Shown piece by piece: positions 34,824-46,200 of a stretch of 64,000 nt of DNA. A program made the translations under genes and the position numbers. The DNA is from Linanthus parryae (taxonomy: Eukaryota > Streptophyta > Magnoliopsida > Ericales > Polemoniaceae), in assembly GCA_023055425.1 (NCBI GenBank), contig JALGPY010000009.1, positions 35,841,775 through 35,905,774 on the forward strand, in the 5' to 3' direction. Below the pieces are notes generated by a model. It was given only the letters and a program-made list of their open reading frames with translations. It had not been told where the DNA came from and searched no databases. Each line of letters starts with the position of its first letter. Position 1 is the stretch's first letter.

Positions 34824-35486
34824 AAACTTTGCTTGTCCCGAGCAAACTCCAGCAATATACTACCAATGCATACTATCCCGAATCAATCCAGAGCGGTGTA
34901 ACTGCACTTATTTTTTTTAAAACAGTATTAATATTATAAAAACAGTTTATATATATATATATATTTTTTTTTGGTGAGACTGGGCAATCTCTTCAACTCA
35001 AACTGAACATCATCAAGTTCTCATATTCCCCTAAATTTCAGAAACTGCGGTGATCGGAAGAACTCGCGGCCAGCCTAGGTTAGGAACAAGCACGAACACC
35101 ACTTACTTCCGCTTTTGCACGCAAACCGAGCGTATCCCTAACGCACACCTTCCGTGCTTTTACTCCGGGTGTAATGTAAATCTGCCGGCTTTGGGACGGT
35201 AGGATAAGTAATTTAGAAGCGATGTCCTAAACGTCACAGCACACTCACACATACCCCAATCTCACACTCCCTCACCAAGATGACAGAAACTGACCCAAAT
35301 CACCTAAGATTCTAGACACTCAATTTCCCCAGTCCCGGTGTAACTGCCGTTCTCGCGGCCACAACTGTGAACGAATGTGAAACTGTGATAAAAATAGCCG
35401 GCCTGGCGTTTTGAAATAAAATCAATCAAGCACCCTGAATTTTCTGCCTTTGATACTTTTTTCTTTGTTTTTTTTGTTTCGTTTTC

Positions 35487-35526
<40 letters not shown>

Positions 35527-37074
35527 GGGGCTACACAATAAACAATATAAACCAGGCCAACTCTATGATAAACCAAAAAACGTGGGGTGGCTGAAAAATA
35601 CTGAAATAATCTGTAATGACCACCCCCACACTAATTCCGAACCATGTAGTCAATCTGTAAAATATTCGCGCTTTTCCAACCGATCCTCCTCACTCCAAGG
35701 ATGTCTAAATAGCACAGCGCGTCCTCCAGTAACCCTGTCAACCCAAAGTCCCCCATGTTGTGCGCTAAATTTACGCACTACGGCTCTCCTCCTGTGCTCA
35801 CGGTGTAATGTCGTGAGTCACCGCCACACCGAAGTGTGCTGCCGTCACTATCTCACCCTTACACACCCTCAAATATAAAAATAAAGCTCATCCACTATCA
35901 AATATGACAATTCTGCTCTACCCCAGAAAATCCCCCTCAACTCAACTCCCTCGTGCCATGACGCGTAGGAAAGGTAAAAATACTAACAATGATGCGAGTA
36001 TCAAAAAACGGCTTCCTAGGTCAAACGGTTACCAAGAAAATGATTAATGGATCAACGGGGCTCACTAGTGGACCTAAGGCGCGAGACAGGACGTGAGGTC
36101 CCCTATGGCCTATCACTCCACCAAATGATGTGGTGACCGTGATGGCGGGTTGACGACTACCTGGTGACGGTGGTCTGGCAGCTAGTCGGATACATTGCTC
36201 GGGAGACAGCTACTTAAGTTTTCTGAAGTGTATTGGCTCTATTAAATCCCCTAGACAGATTCTCGCAGCTCTTCCTCACCTAAGTTCGTCCACTTCGGGA
36301 AATTTTCTATCATTAAGCTCTCTCCAGTTTTAAGCTAAATCCTTCACCCAGTCTCAAAATTTTCAATTTTTTTCTTTTAATAATTTTTTTATTTTATTTT
36401 TTTAATAAAACGTAATGCAGTTACAACGCCACCACCCCCACACTGGATGGTGCCATGCCCTCATGGTACTAATCATTAGGCATACAATCTGGATTGGATG
36501 AGCTGGCTTGCCTCATCGAATGGGAACAACTGGTAGCATATGCAGAAAAATAAAGCGAGAGACAGAAATTGAACCTGTGCACCCGGAGTCAGTTCTTACA
36601 GGTGCGGAATTTCTCGCAGATTCCGGTGGAGCAGGACCGTTGACCGGTCGCTAGAAAATTTCTCGACGGAAGCTGTCAACATTTCGGGCTCTATGTGCGC
36701 TCTTCAAACGTGCAATCCCCGAGCACCATTGTGTTTGACAATGTGCTCCCATATGGTCGAGTATACTTCCGTACACCGGGGTCGATTGCTCGGTTCTGCA
36801 GAAAAACTGTTCCTGAAAAATCCCCAACTCGTACGAGTCCCTGTGACGGTCGAGTGTGCCAGAACACACCGGGGTCGATTCTTCAAGATTTTGAAAATCT
36901 GCCTTTCCTTCTACGAAATTTTCTGAATTCGCTTCAAACTCCACGGATCTGTGTATGGAGGTAGAGAGAGAAAAATGGGGCAAAAACGTGCTGCTGTCCA
37001 AAAAAAATATATATATTTTTTTCTTCTTCTGCCTGCGTACTGCGTATATACGCAAACAGGGAGCAATTTGAAAA

Positions 37075-37112
<38 letters not shown>

Positions 37113-37550
37113 AAAAAATTCCATATTTTCACTGCTGGCTACGTATATACGCCCTGCGTATATACGCAGTCAGCAACAAAAATAAATTTTTTTTTCATTT
37201 TTTTTTTTCAAAATCCTGAAATTTTCGCTGCTGACTGCATATATACGCAGGTCTGCGTATATACGCAAGCAGCAGGTAAAATATATATATATATATATAT
37301 ATATAAGTATATATATATATATTTTTTTTTTCAAAATTCTGAAATTTTACTGCAGCCTGCGTATATACGCAGGCAGCAGGTAATTTTTTTTTTCAAACAT
37401 AATTTTTTTTTTCTCTCTACTCCTTTTTGTTCTCGTTTTCTGCTCTGCTGTATCTGCACATGCTCAATTCAAAGTCAATACCCACTCATCTTACCTCTCT
37501 CAAAATTCAAAACTGAAAATAAAACTTGAAATAATTTAAACTAACTTACT
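34824..37550 (-). other. Athila A 3' non-coding region
   Basis: About 2.7 kb with no real ORF. It holds two more AGTGTGGGGGT motifs (35622-35632 and 36434-36444, minus strand) and a pair of TCGACCCCGGTGT motifs (about 36759-36790 and 36851-36883). It also has 14-bp TGCGTATATACGCA palindromes (37041-37371) and long T and TA runs (35489-35524, 37077-37111, 37279-37321). Several blocks match the 3' regions of elements B and C, such as GACAGGACGTGAGGTCCC near 36085 and near 45736. Confidence 0.85.
37041..37371. repeat. 14-bp palindromes TGCGTATATACGCA
   Basis: Copies start at 37041, 37155, 37254 and 37358, with variants at about 37137 and 37236. Two close pairs (37137/37155 and 37236/37254) are 18 bp apart. 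Simple T/A-rich sequence separates them. Confidence 0.85.
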
Positions 37551-37613
37551 ACGTTGGGTTGCCTCCCAACCAGCGCTTGTAATTTACGGTCGACGGCCCG
37601 ACCCAGTTACCTC
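37551..37613 (-). other. Conserved post-ORF box (element A)
   Basis: On the minus strand it begins GAGGTAACTGGG, runs through GGGCCGTCGACCGTAAATTAC and AAGCGCTGG, and ends in a GTTGGG-AGGCAA-CCCAAC stem-loop. It lies 8-9 bases after the stop of the fused ORF. The same box follows the last ORF of B (59897-59955) and of C (51916-51979). Confidence 0.85.
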
Positions 37614-37621
37614 ATGTTTGC

Positions 37622-40253
37622 TCAAGGGACGTCAAAATCGCCAGGCCTGACGTCCGCTTCCGGGCCGAGATATGGCTTGACCCGGTTTCCGCTCACTCTG
37701 CAAGTTGTACTGTCATGCTGATTCTCCAATTCAACTGCCTCCCATGGAAGTACCTCTTTGATGATAAACGGTCCTGACCACTGGGATCTCAATTTTTCCG
37801 GGAAAAACTGCTTCCGAGAATCGCAGAGACGTAATTTCTGACCTACTTGAAACTGCTTTGGCTGTGCTGAAGTTTGATGGCTCGGGAGCGGTCTAACCTC
37901 TCGGGTCGGTGGCTCCTTGAGTGACGGGACCAGGGCCAATTTCTGTCCACCTTTTTCGTCCAGCTGTAAAGTGGTCCGGTTTTCGGCTTGCATGGCCTGC
38001 TCCTCCTGGAATCTCTCCTCGTTCTCTCTGTCCACTCTATCAATCTCTTCCCATAGCTCATCCATCTCTTCGTTTTCCCAGGCTTCTTCGACTACCTCCA
38101 CTACGAAGATGTCTTCATGCTCGTAATAATTCGGTAGTTGCAGATTTTTGAAAACGTTGAACTTCACCTTGTCTTCATTGATCTGCATGGTCAGTTCTCC
38201 GCTCTTGCAGTTTATCATGGCTTCTCCGGTAGCCAAAAACGGTCTGCCCAGAATGAGTGGCACGTCTCCTGCCTCCATGTCTAGAATTACAAAATCTGCC
38301 GGAAAAATCAATTATCCGACTTTTACCAGAATATCTTCAATAACTCCGTAAGCCTGCTTCACGGATCTGTCCGCCATCTGCAGCTTGATTCTGGTGGGCC
38401 TGAGTTCACCGATTTTCAAAGTTTTGAAAATCGACAAAGGCATCAGATTGATACTGGCCCCTAGGTCACACAGAGCCTTTCCTGTGTAAGCATTACCTAG
38501 GGTCACCGGGATGACAAAACTGCCAGGGTCCTTCCTCTTCCTCGGTAGCCCATTCTTCACACAGTTGCTCACTTCTACCGTCAGATTTATTGTCTCGAAA
38601 TCGCTCATACGTTTCCGTCCATACAAAGTATCTTTGAGGAACTTGGCATAAGTGGGCATCTTTGCCAACGCCTCCGCAAAGGGTATGTTGATCTTCAGCT
38701 GTTTGAAAATCTCGAGAAATCTGGCGTAGTCCTTGCTATCATCCCTCTTTCGTGTCTTCAAAGGATACGGCACCTCCTTGGAGACAGGTACCGTTTCTGC
38801 TTCCTTCTCCTTTTGCACTACATCCTGCTCAACCGAGCCCTTCAGCTGGGGGCGGTCGGCTGAGCTGTTATCCTTGCCAAGTACTTCACGCTCGATTTCC
38901 TTTGATTTTTCTGCACGTGCATGGCTAGGATACGGCGGATCCTGTAGTGCTAATCCACTCCGAGTGGTGATGGCATTGACCTGAGCACGTGGATTATTCA
39001 CTGTATTCGAGGGCAAGTTTCCTGGCTGTCTCTCCGTTAGCTGCTGTGCTAACTGTCCAACTTGTACCTCCAAAGCGCGCAGTGACGTTTTGGTCATCTG
39101 CACGTCGGCTGTCAGGGCGTCCATGTGCTCGAACCGGGACTCCATGGTCTGGAACATGGACTTGATCTCCTTCATCTGAGCGTCGTACTGCTGTGCAGAT
39201 GGGCCCGACTGAGCCTGCTGCGTCGGTGCAGCCTGCTGGGCTGGTGGCCTGTGCTGGAACCCCGGTGCATAAACTGCTGCGTTCGGGTTTCCGTACCGGA
39301 ACCCGGGATGTTCTCTCGTGCCCGGTCTGTACCGGCTCGGATCCCACTGCTGCTGTGTCCAAATCTGTTTTTCCTACTGCATCAGTTGAGTAAACTTTCT
39401 TGACCAAATCTTGAACGATCTTGGCCAGATTGTCTATCCGGTCGTCTTCCACTGGCTCGGCTCGGGCCGTGATCCTGTGATCGTCAAACAGGCGAGTGTC
39501 CTGTTTGGCTAATTGCTTCATCAGCTCATAGGCACCGTCCTTGTCCACATGGTACAGGAAGTTTCCTCCGGCTTCTCTATCAATCCTGTCAGCACTCTCC
39601 CTGTATAAGGCATTGTAGAATACCTGCAGGATCTTCGGGTCTCCAAAACCGTGGTTTGGACACTTTTTCACCAATCTCATCAATCTGTCCCATGCGTCTA
39701 CCACCGTCTCCCCTGTCTTCTGCTTGAATGACAGAATCTCGCTTTGTAATTGTATGACCCGGGAGGCGGGGTAAAATTTGGCCAGAAAATCGGTGACACA
39801 CCCCTTCCATGTTGTGATGGACCTGGGTGGACGGGATTCGAGCCAGTCGTTGGCTACTCCGTACAGGCAGTATGGAAAGAGTATTAGCATGAGCACCTCG
39901 GCTCCAACTCCCTTATACCGGACTTTGTTGCAATAGTCCTCAAACTTCCCGATGAAGTCATTTGGATCTTCGTCAGCTTTGCCATGGAATGGGCAGAGGG
40001 TCTGGACAGTCTGGATGGTGGATGGTTTTATGTCAAAGTGTTCTGCGGTGATCTCGGGCACCACAATAGCTCGTTCATGCCCCCCCGTGGGGACTTCGAA
40101 ATTCTCCACCAACGCCTTCCCAGACCGGTTGTACGTCCTCTGATTGCTCCGGGCGGCAAGGCACGCTGTGATCAGATCTTCGATGTACCGAGCCATCTCG
40201 GCTGGAGTACGTGTCTCGGGCAGTTCTGGCGTTCTCTCGGTATTGTCGCCCAT
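37622..40253 (-). pseudogene. Athila A gag-protease fused to integrase C-terminus
   Basis: The start is ATG at 40253 (MGDNTERTPELPETR). The retrotransposon gag domain spans about 40090-39550 (HFDIKPSTIQTVQ, DPNDFIGKF, RVIQLQSEILSF, EAGGNFLYHVD). A frameshift near 39350 moves reading to the frame with LRALEVQVGQLAQQL. The aspartic protease block CDLGASINLMPL lies near 38450. A stop (TAA) replaces a Glu codon near 38312. The protease spacer then runs to PLPSH and continues without a frame break into an integrase C-terminal block ([22 protein letters not shown]), ending at a TGA at 37622-37624. RT, RNase H and the integrase core, about 3 kb in element B, are absent. It cannot self-mobilise. Confidence 0.9.
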
Positions 40254-40373
40254 CCTGAAAAAGTAGAGATCTCAAGAGCAGGGAGATAACAGAAAAATAA
40301 AATAAAAAAATAAAATAAAATAAAAATAAAAACTCTGAAAATTAATTCGGACTACTAAATAAACCCTAAAAAG
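40254..40373 (-). other. Athila A leader
   Basis: Short A/T-rich leader between the primer site and the gag ATG. Confidence 0.7.
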
Positions 40374-40391
40374 TCCCCTGCAACGGCACCA
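40374..40391 (-). other. Primer binding site, tRNA-Asp type (element A)
   Basis: On the minus strand TGGTGCCGTTGCAGGGGA, two differences from the tRNA-Asp complement TGGCGCCGTTGCCGGGGA seen in element C. It lies 6 bases from the LTR end. Confidence 0.85.
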
Positions 40392-40397
40392 AAAACT

Positions 40398-42571
40398 TGA
40401 TGCGCAATTTAGCGTGCTATTCGCAAGTATACGAATCAAGTAATATAGAGAGTATTTAGACTCGGATTATCGATCCCACAGGGACTTTGCAGGTTTTTCT
40501 AGTAATCAGTTTTAACAAACAGAGTGTAAAAAGGAGGAGTGATTTGAGAGTGTGTTTACTAACTACGTACTGAAAATAAACAAATAAAACGTAAATCTTT
40601 TTGTGAGAATTTTCTGAATAATCTTAAGGTTGTAAATCTAGGGTTTAAGATACTAGGTCCCGGGATCCCCTAGGGTTCTTCAGATTTCGTTCTTTGTTTG
40701 ACATGAAAACACACAGCAGTCTCGTTATCCGTGCCATGTACCAATTGTGCAGTATCTTTTCTTTTCCTGCACGTAATCACAATCCTGCAGACTGTCGGAT
40801 TCCTGTTAATCTGCCTAAGTCTGCAGTCTCGTTCTAAGGCTGCTAGGGTTTCTAACCTGTCCTGATGGCCCGGGTCAGATTCTCTAACAGTTGGTCTCAA
40901 CGATTTCAGGCTAGTCCTAACTCCCCTTCGCTAGTCGGCCCATCGGGGTAAGGTGCTAAATTCTGTCTTCTCGTCCTAACCCTAACCGAACGTTTTCACC
41001 TACCGGCTCGGGTCTGTAGCAATTCTAGTTAGCTACTCCGATCATGCATGAACAGTAAAATTCAAAGACAGAATAACGAATAAAGCTGCTGATATTAAGA
41101 TAGTACGATCATGAATTCATAGTCAAAACGTAGAACTAATCTCTGAAAACGAAACCCTAGGTTCACCGAGAACCTAGGTAAAAGTTTAGCTACTGAAATT
41201 CATAACGTAAAATAACACAGTTTTTGAATAAGAGAGAAGAAAAGCAAACGGGTCTTCGAATCTGGAATTGCGCTTTCGTGCTTCCCGGGATGCTCAGTCT
41301 CCTCCGGTTGTGCTGTCTTGTTGTGTGCTCCCGGGATGCTCAGACTCCTCCGGTTGTGCTGAGAATTGTGTTATATCTTGTGATGAGCACTGGACAAGTC
41401 TTTATATAGTGCTGGAGACGTTTCTGGAAACTGCCAAAATTACGAAACTGCCACTGGGCCGAAACCGCCTCGGGAAACGGGCCAACTGCGCAAGATAGCT
41501 GCGTAGCTACCTGCGTAGTTGGCTGCGTAGGTAGCTACGTAGCTACCTGCGTAGTTAGCAGCGTAGCTAACTGCGTAGTTGCTGCGTAGCTACCTGCGTA
41601 GCTAGCTGCGTAGCTAACTGCGTAGTTGCTGTGTAGCTACCTGCGTAGTTAGCAGCGTAGCTAACTGCGTAGGTAGCTGCCTCCTCGGTTTGCGTCGGGA
41701 TGACTGCTGATCTTCTCGGAGTGTGTTTTCCTGCTTTCCCGTGTTCCCGTCTTGCGTTTTGACCCGAAACTTGTCAAAATTACCATAATACCCCTGGGTC
41801 AAAACCGCTCCAAATTCTGTCCAATCCTGACTCTGGTCATAGGTAAACTGCTGACTGAATTTGGAAGACAAAACCTGAACTTGACTCCGGAAACCCGGGC
41901 CCGGTGCCAAAATGACCAAAATACCCCAAGGCCAAAACTGTCCCGAAAATCGTCACGAACATGAAATAGTTGCTCCTGACTCCGGACACCGAAAACCGAG
42001 ACTCCTTACTCGGGCGTGGCCTGACTGGGACCCACACTTGACGGGAGTCGGTTTTTCGGCCGGACCCCGTTTCAGCATTATAACCTGTTTTCGGAAAGCG
42101 CTTGACGTCTCCGTTCTTTTGCCCCTGGTTTCACTTCAAAATTCCAAGTCAAGCTCAAGATATTGTCAACCGAGCGCATCCCGGTGATTCTCGGTTTTGG
42201 CGTTTTCAGCTTCCTCGGTCGGTTTTCTCTGCTCGTTTTTCCTCCAGTCTTTCCGTTTTCCATTCCGCTCTCCTTGTACCAGTCTCGGTCAAATCCTGCT
42301 CCGAGCATTTTCTGCACGTTTCTCGAGGCGAACCCGGTTCTGTCTCGACACGCATCCCAATGCACTTTCCGAACCTGTTCCTGTAAAAACATGACAAAAC
42401 CCGCGATCATATCCAATAAAAGTACGAAACATGCAGAAATTCACGAAGAGCAAATAACCGTCTCGTTCCTAAAACCGAGGCTTTCCGAGGGTGAATTCTG
42501 GCTAAAACGCGGTTTTCCATCACATACACATCTTTTCAGACTATAAAATAACCCCCATTTGGGCGTTATCA
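40398..42571 (-). repeat. Athila A 5' LTR
   Basis: 2174 bp, nearly identical to 32528-34809 outside the array-length differences. Confidence 0.9.
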
Positions 42572-42583
42572 AATACAAAAACT
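42572..42583. other. 12-bp LTR-LTR junction with tract-side and primer-side remnants
   Basis: AATAC followed by AAAAACT joins the A-type LTR to the B-type LTR. AATAC equals the bases between the polypurine tract and the LTR in A (34810-34814). AAAAACT equals the bases between the primer site and the LTR in A (40391-40397). Confidence 0.6.
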
Positions 42584-44332
42584 TGATGCGCAAACTAACG
42601 TGCTGTCGCAAGTGTACGAATCTTGTAATACCGGGTGCAATTAGACTCGGGTGATCGTTCCCACGAGGACTGTTTCGGGTTTACTCACGTTGTCAGTTTC
42701 GGTTAACTGAGTGTAGTAACAAGGAGGAGTAGGTTGTGTTTGCAGTTTACTAAACTAAAAACAGAAATTAAAACGTAAATATTTTTTGTGACGTTTTCTG
42801 AAATAAGCTGAATTGGTTGTAACGATAATAGATGAAGACTAGGTTCCAGGATCCCCTAGGGTTTCTACAGATTTCAGTTTGATGTTTGATTATGAAAACA
42901 CTCAGCAGTTTCGATATCTGTGCAACGTACCAGTTGTGCGGTGACTTTTCAGATTCCACACGTAATCCCGATCCTGCAGACTTTCGGATTCTTGTTAAGC
43001 TGCCTAAGTCTGCAGTCTCGGTCTAATCCTGTTAGGGTTTCTAACCTGTCTGAATGGCCCGGGTCAAATTCTCTAACAGTTGGTCTCACGTTTTTCAATG
43101 CTAGCCCTATCTCCCTTTCTCTGGTCGGTCTATCAGGGTAAGGTACTAAATCCTGGTTTTTCTTCCTAACCCTAACTTGACGTTTTCACCTACAAGCTCG
43201 GGTCTATAGAAATCCTGGGTGATCAATCCTATCATGCATATACGATAACATTCAAAACCAGAATAACAGATATAACTGCTGAATTTAAGATAACAATCAT
43301 GAATCCATAATCAAACGTCTATAATAAAATCTGGATACGAAACCCTAGGTTCACCGAGAACCTAGGTAAAAGGTTTAGCTACTAAGTGACATAATTAAAT
43401 AACAACGTTTCTAAATAAGAGAGATAGTGAAATCAAACGCGTGCTGTAGATTCTGAATTCCTGCTTCCGTGCTCACCGAGAGTGCTCTGCGATCTCCTTT
43501 CTGTTGTGCTGAGAATTGTGTTATGTCGTGATGAGCACTGGACGAGTCTTTATATAGTACTGGAGACGTTTCTGGAAACTGCCGAAATTACGAAACTGCC
43601 ACTGGGCCGAAACCGCCTCGGGAAACGGGCCGTCTGCCACCGCCTCGGGAAACGGGCCAACTGCGCAAGATAGCTGCGTAGCTACCTGCGTAGTTGGCTG
43701 CGGAGCTAGCTGCGTAGGTAGCTGCGTAGCTACCTGCGTAGCTAGCTGCGTAGCTAACTGCGTAGCTAGCTGCGGAGGTAGCTGCGTAGCTACCTGCGTA
43801 GCTAGCTGCGTAGCTAGCTGCGTAGCTAGCAGCGGAGGTAGATGCCTCCTCGGTCTGTGCGCCAAACTTCTCGGGATGTCTCGGGATGCGTACCAGGCTC
43901 CTCGGGATGTCTCGGGATGACTGCTGATCTTCTCGGAGTGTGTTTCGTCTGTCTCGGGATGCGTGCCAAACTGCTCGGGATGCCTCGAGATGCGTGCCTG
44001 GCTTCCCGGGATGCGTGCCAATCTTCCTCGGGAAACGTGTCAATCTTCTCGACTTGCATGCTCGGCTTCTCAGCCTCCTCGGATCCTTCACCCGCATGCC
44101 TGCTTCATTTCCGGCTCCTGCACAAGTCCTATCCCTGCATCAACGACACGAAACAAAACCCGCGATCATATCTCGATATGCGTGAAATAAAGCAGTTTAT
44201 GCGTCTAGCAGATAAAAACAGCAAATCGTGAATTCCCGAGTCAAACGGGGCAGAAATCGACTAAAACGCTCATTTAGGACGAAAATACCCCTCAAATTGG
44301 GTTAACCGATAACTCCTAGTGAGGAGCTATCA
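42584..44332 (-). repeat. Athila B 3' LTR
   Basis: 1749 bp, TGATGCGCAA to GAGCTATCA on the plus strand. It is related to but distinct from the A LTR: shared U5 end, GGATCCCCTAGGGTT block and TGCGTAG array (43672-43838). A block of CTCGGGATG repeats near 43870-44040 is specific to B. Confidence 0.85.
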
Positions 44333-44336
44333 AATT

Positions 44337-44347
44337 ACCCCCACACT
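44337..44347 (-). other. Athila B 3' polypurine tract
   Basis: AGTGTGGGGGT on the minus strand, then AATT and the LTR start. A perfect 8-bp stem-loop TTTGCTCGTCCCGAGCAAA lies at 44352-44370. Confidence 0.85.
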
Positions 44348-46200
44348 AACCTTTGCTCGTCCCGAGCAAACATCCTGAGTACTGCCCTAAAATGCATACA
44401 TATCTGTCTTACAAATACCCCCTGCAAGTTCGAATTAAGACCTTTTCCGTTCCATCAGTTTGCATACTCTTCCTACCCGTCCATATAAACCAGACGACTC
44501 GATCAGAAACTGACTCAGAAAGAATATACACAGACTCAATACACATGACTCAAAAGTACTAAAGAATTTATTCTTGGTGAGATTGGGCAATCTCAAAAAC
44601 ATAACCGAGTGTCCTCAAAACCTCATCCTTTTTCCAGAAAATACTTCCCTGCAATCGATCAGTAAGTCTGAACAGATTTCTTTGGTGGATTTAAGCACTG
44701 GACCCGAGTACTATTACTTTTGCTATCAACCTGAGCGAATCCCTAATTAACCGACCATCCGAGCTATTTCCGAATCAAGGTTCTAAGTCTAACAGGTGGG
44801 ATATATATATGTGCAAAGGTATGGCATGATCCTACTTGTTATGACATTCTCACAATTTCCCCAAACTCACACCCCTCACCGAGTTCCCGAAAAACTGCCT
44901 GAAACACCTAAGTTCCTGCCATATCAATCTTCCTGTCCCCCGGTGTGTCTTCGCCGTTCTCGCGGCCACAAATGTGAAGCGGTGTAACTGTCTCGAAAAC
45001 TGTGCTACTCACTCAGCTTTTTGACTCAATAACAAAACAACATAAATAGCTGAAAAACTGCAAAACTAGATCATTTATTTTTTTATTTTTTATTTTTTTT
45101 TCCTTTTCTTTTTTTCTTTTCATTCATTTTTCTGTTTTTTTTTTTTTTTTTTTTTTTACGCCTCTATATACACATAAATACACGAATAACAACAAATAAA
45201 CTGACTAAAGCTGAGTGAGTAAAAATAAACTGTCGTCGTGGGGTATGAAAGATGTCCTCATATGGAATACCCCCCACACTAATCCTGAAGTGCCGATCCT
45301 GTAGTCGAAATAATACTGTGCAGTCCCACCGAACCTCCTCATCACCAAAGATGTAGAAACCCGGCACAACCACCAATTAACCTCTCAACCCCCCGGACCC
45401 CATTGTGTGCGGAAAGATGTCTCGCACGCGACTAACTCCTCCTGTGGTCACTATGTAATGCAGTGATCCACCTCCGCAAATTAATGCACTGTCGCCTCTC
45501 ACTCACCCTGTCCTTCCCTCGAAAAACGTGTCAATGTCAAAACTGTCCAAAACCGATATATCATGAAGTGCTCCCATCTAAAACTCTCCCCAACTCACTC
45601 CCTCAGTCATAACTCGTAGGATAGCCAACTAACGACTGATGAGGTCTCAAAGAAGGCTTCCTAGGCTATAGTGGCTGAGAATAAAAGGGGTAAATGGCTT
45701 CAAACGGGTTTACTAGTTGGACCTAGGGGTAAGAAACAGGACGTGAGGTCCCTTGATAGCCAGTCACTCCACCGAAAGATGTGATGACCGTGACGGCGCC
45801 CGTGGGCGGGTTGTCGACTACCTAGATGACGGCGGTGTGGCAACTAGTCGGATCCTTAGCTCAGATAATAACAACTTGCGGTTTCCAAGGGTCACTGACT
45901 CTCACCTATTTACTATACCTCGGTGCAAGCTTTCTTTTCTGTCAAAGGATTTAATCTCGATTTCTTCCCAGTTTCTGTTCTCTTGATTGCTCGTCTCAAA
46001 TTTTCTGATTTTTAATTTTTTTTTTTGATATACACAATGCAAGGCCAGAAATTTGTGGTGGGTAGACTCAAAAATAAAAACGTGCTGACTCAATAAATAA
46101 ACTCAAAACTGCAAACGAAGATGAAAAAAACGTGCAGACTTGGTTAATGCAGACACGACCACCACCCCCACACTAAAGAGGTGGCATGCCCTCATGGCAC
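44348..46200 (-). other. Athila B 3' non-coding region
   Basis: No convincing ORF. Two more AGTGTGGGGG motifs lie at 45270-45280 and 46164-46174 (minus strand). Blocks match element A, for example TTCTCGCGGCCACAA near 44956 and 35342, and GACAGGACGTGAGGTCCC-like sequence near 45736. T-rich runs lie at 45076-45158. Confidence 0.8.

Larger units (their letters stand above)
32528..42571 (-). mobile_element. Athila-like Ty3/gypsy element A, pol-deleted
   Basis: LTRs at 32528-34809 and 40398-42571 start TGATGCGCAA and end GTTATCA on the plus strand. Order on the minus strand: 5' LTR, tRNA-Asp-type primer site, gag, protease, integrase C-terminus, conserved box, long 3' non-coding region, polypurine tract, 3' LTR. 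The bases outside the LTRs, TCTAC (left) and AATAC (right), do not match as a duplication, and the right flank looks like element sequence; see the junction at 42572-42583. Confidence 0.88.

Noticed and set aside
36651..37529. ORFs with Lys/Phe runs in both directions
   Set aside because: Products of T and TA runs in the Athila A 3' non-coding region.
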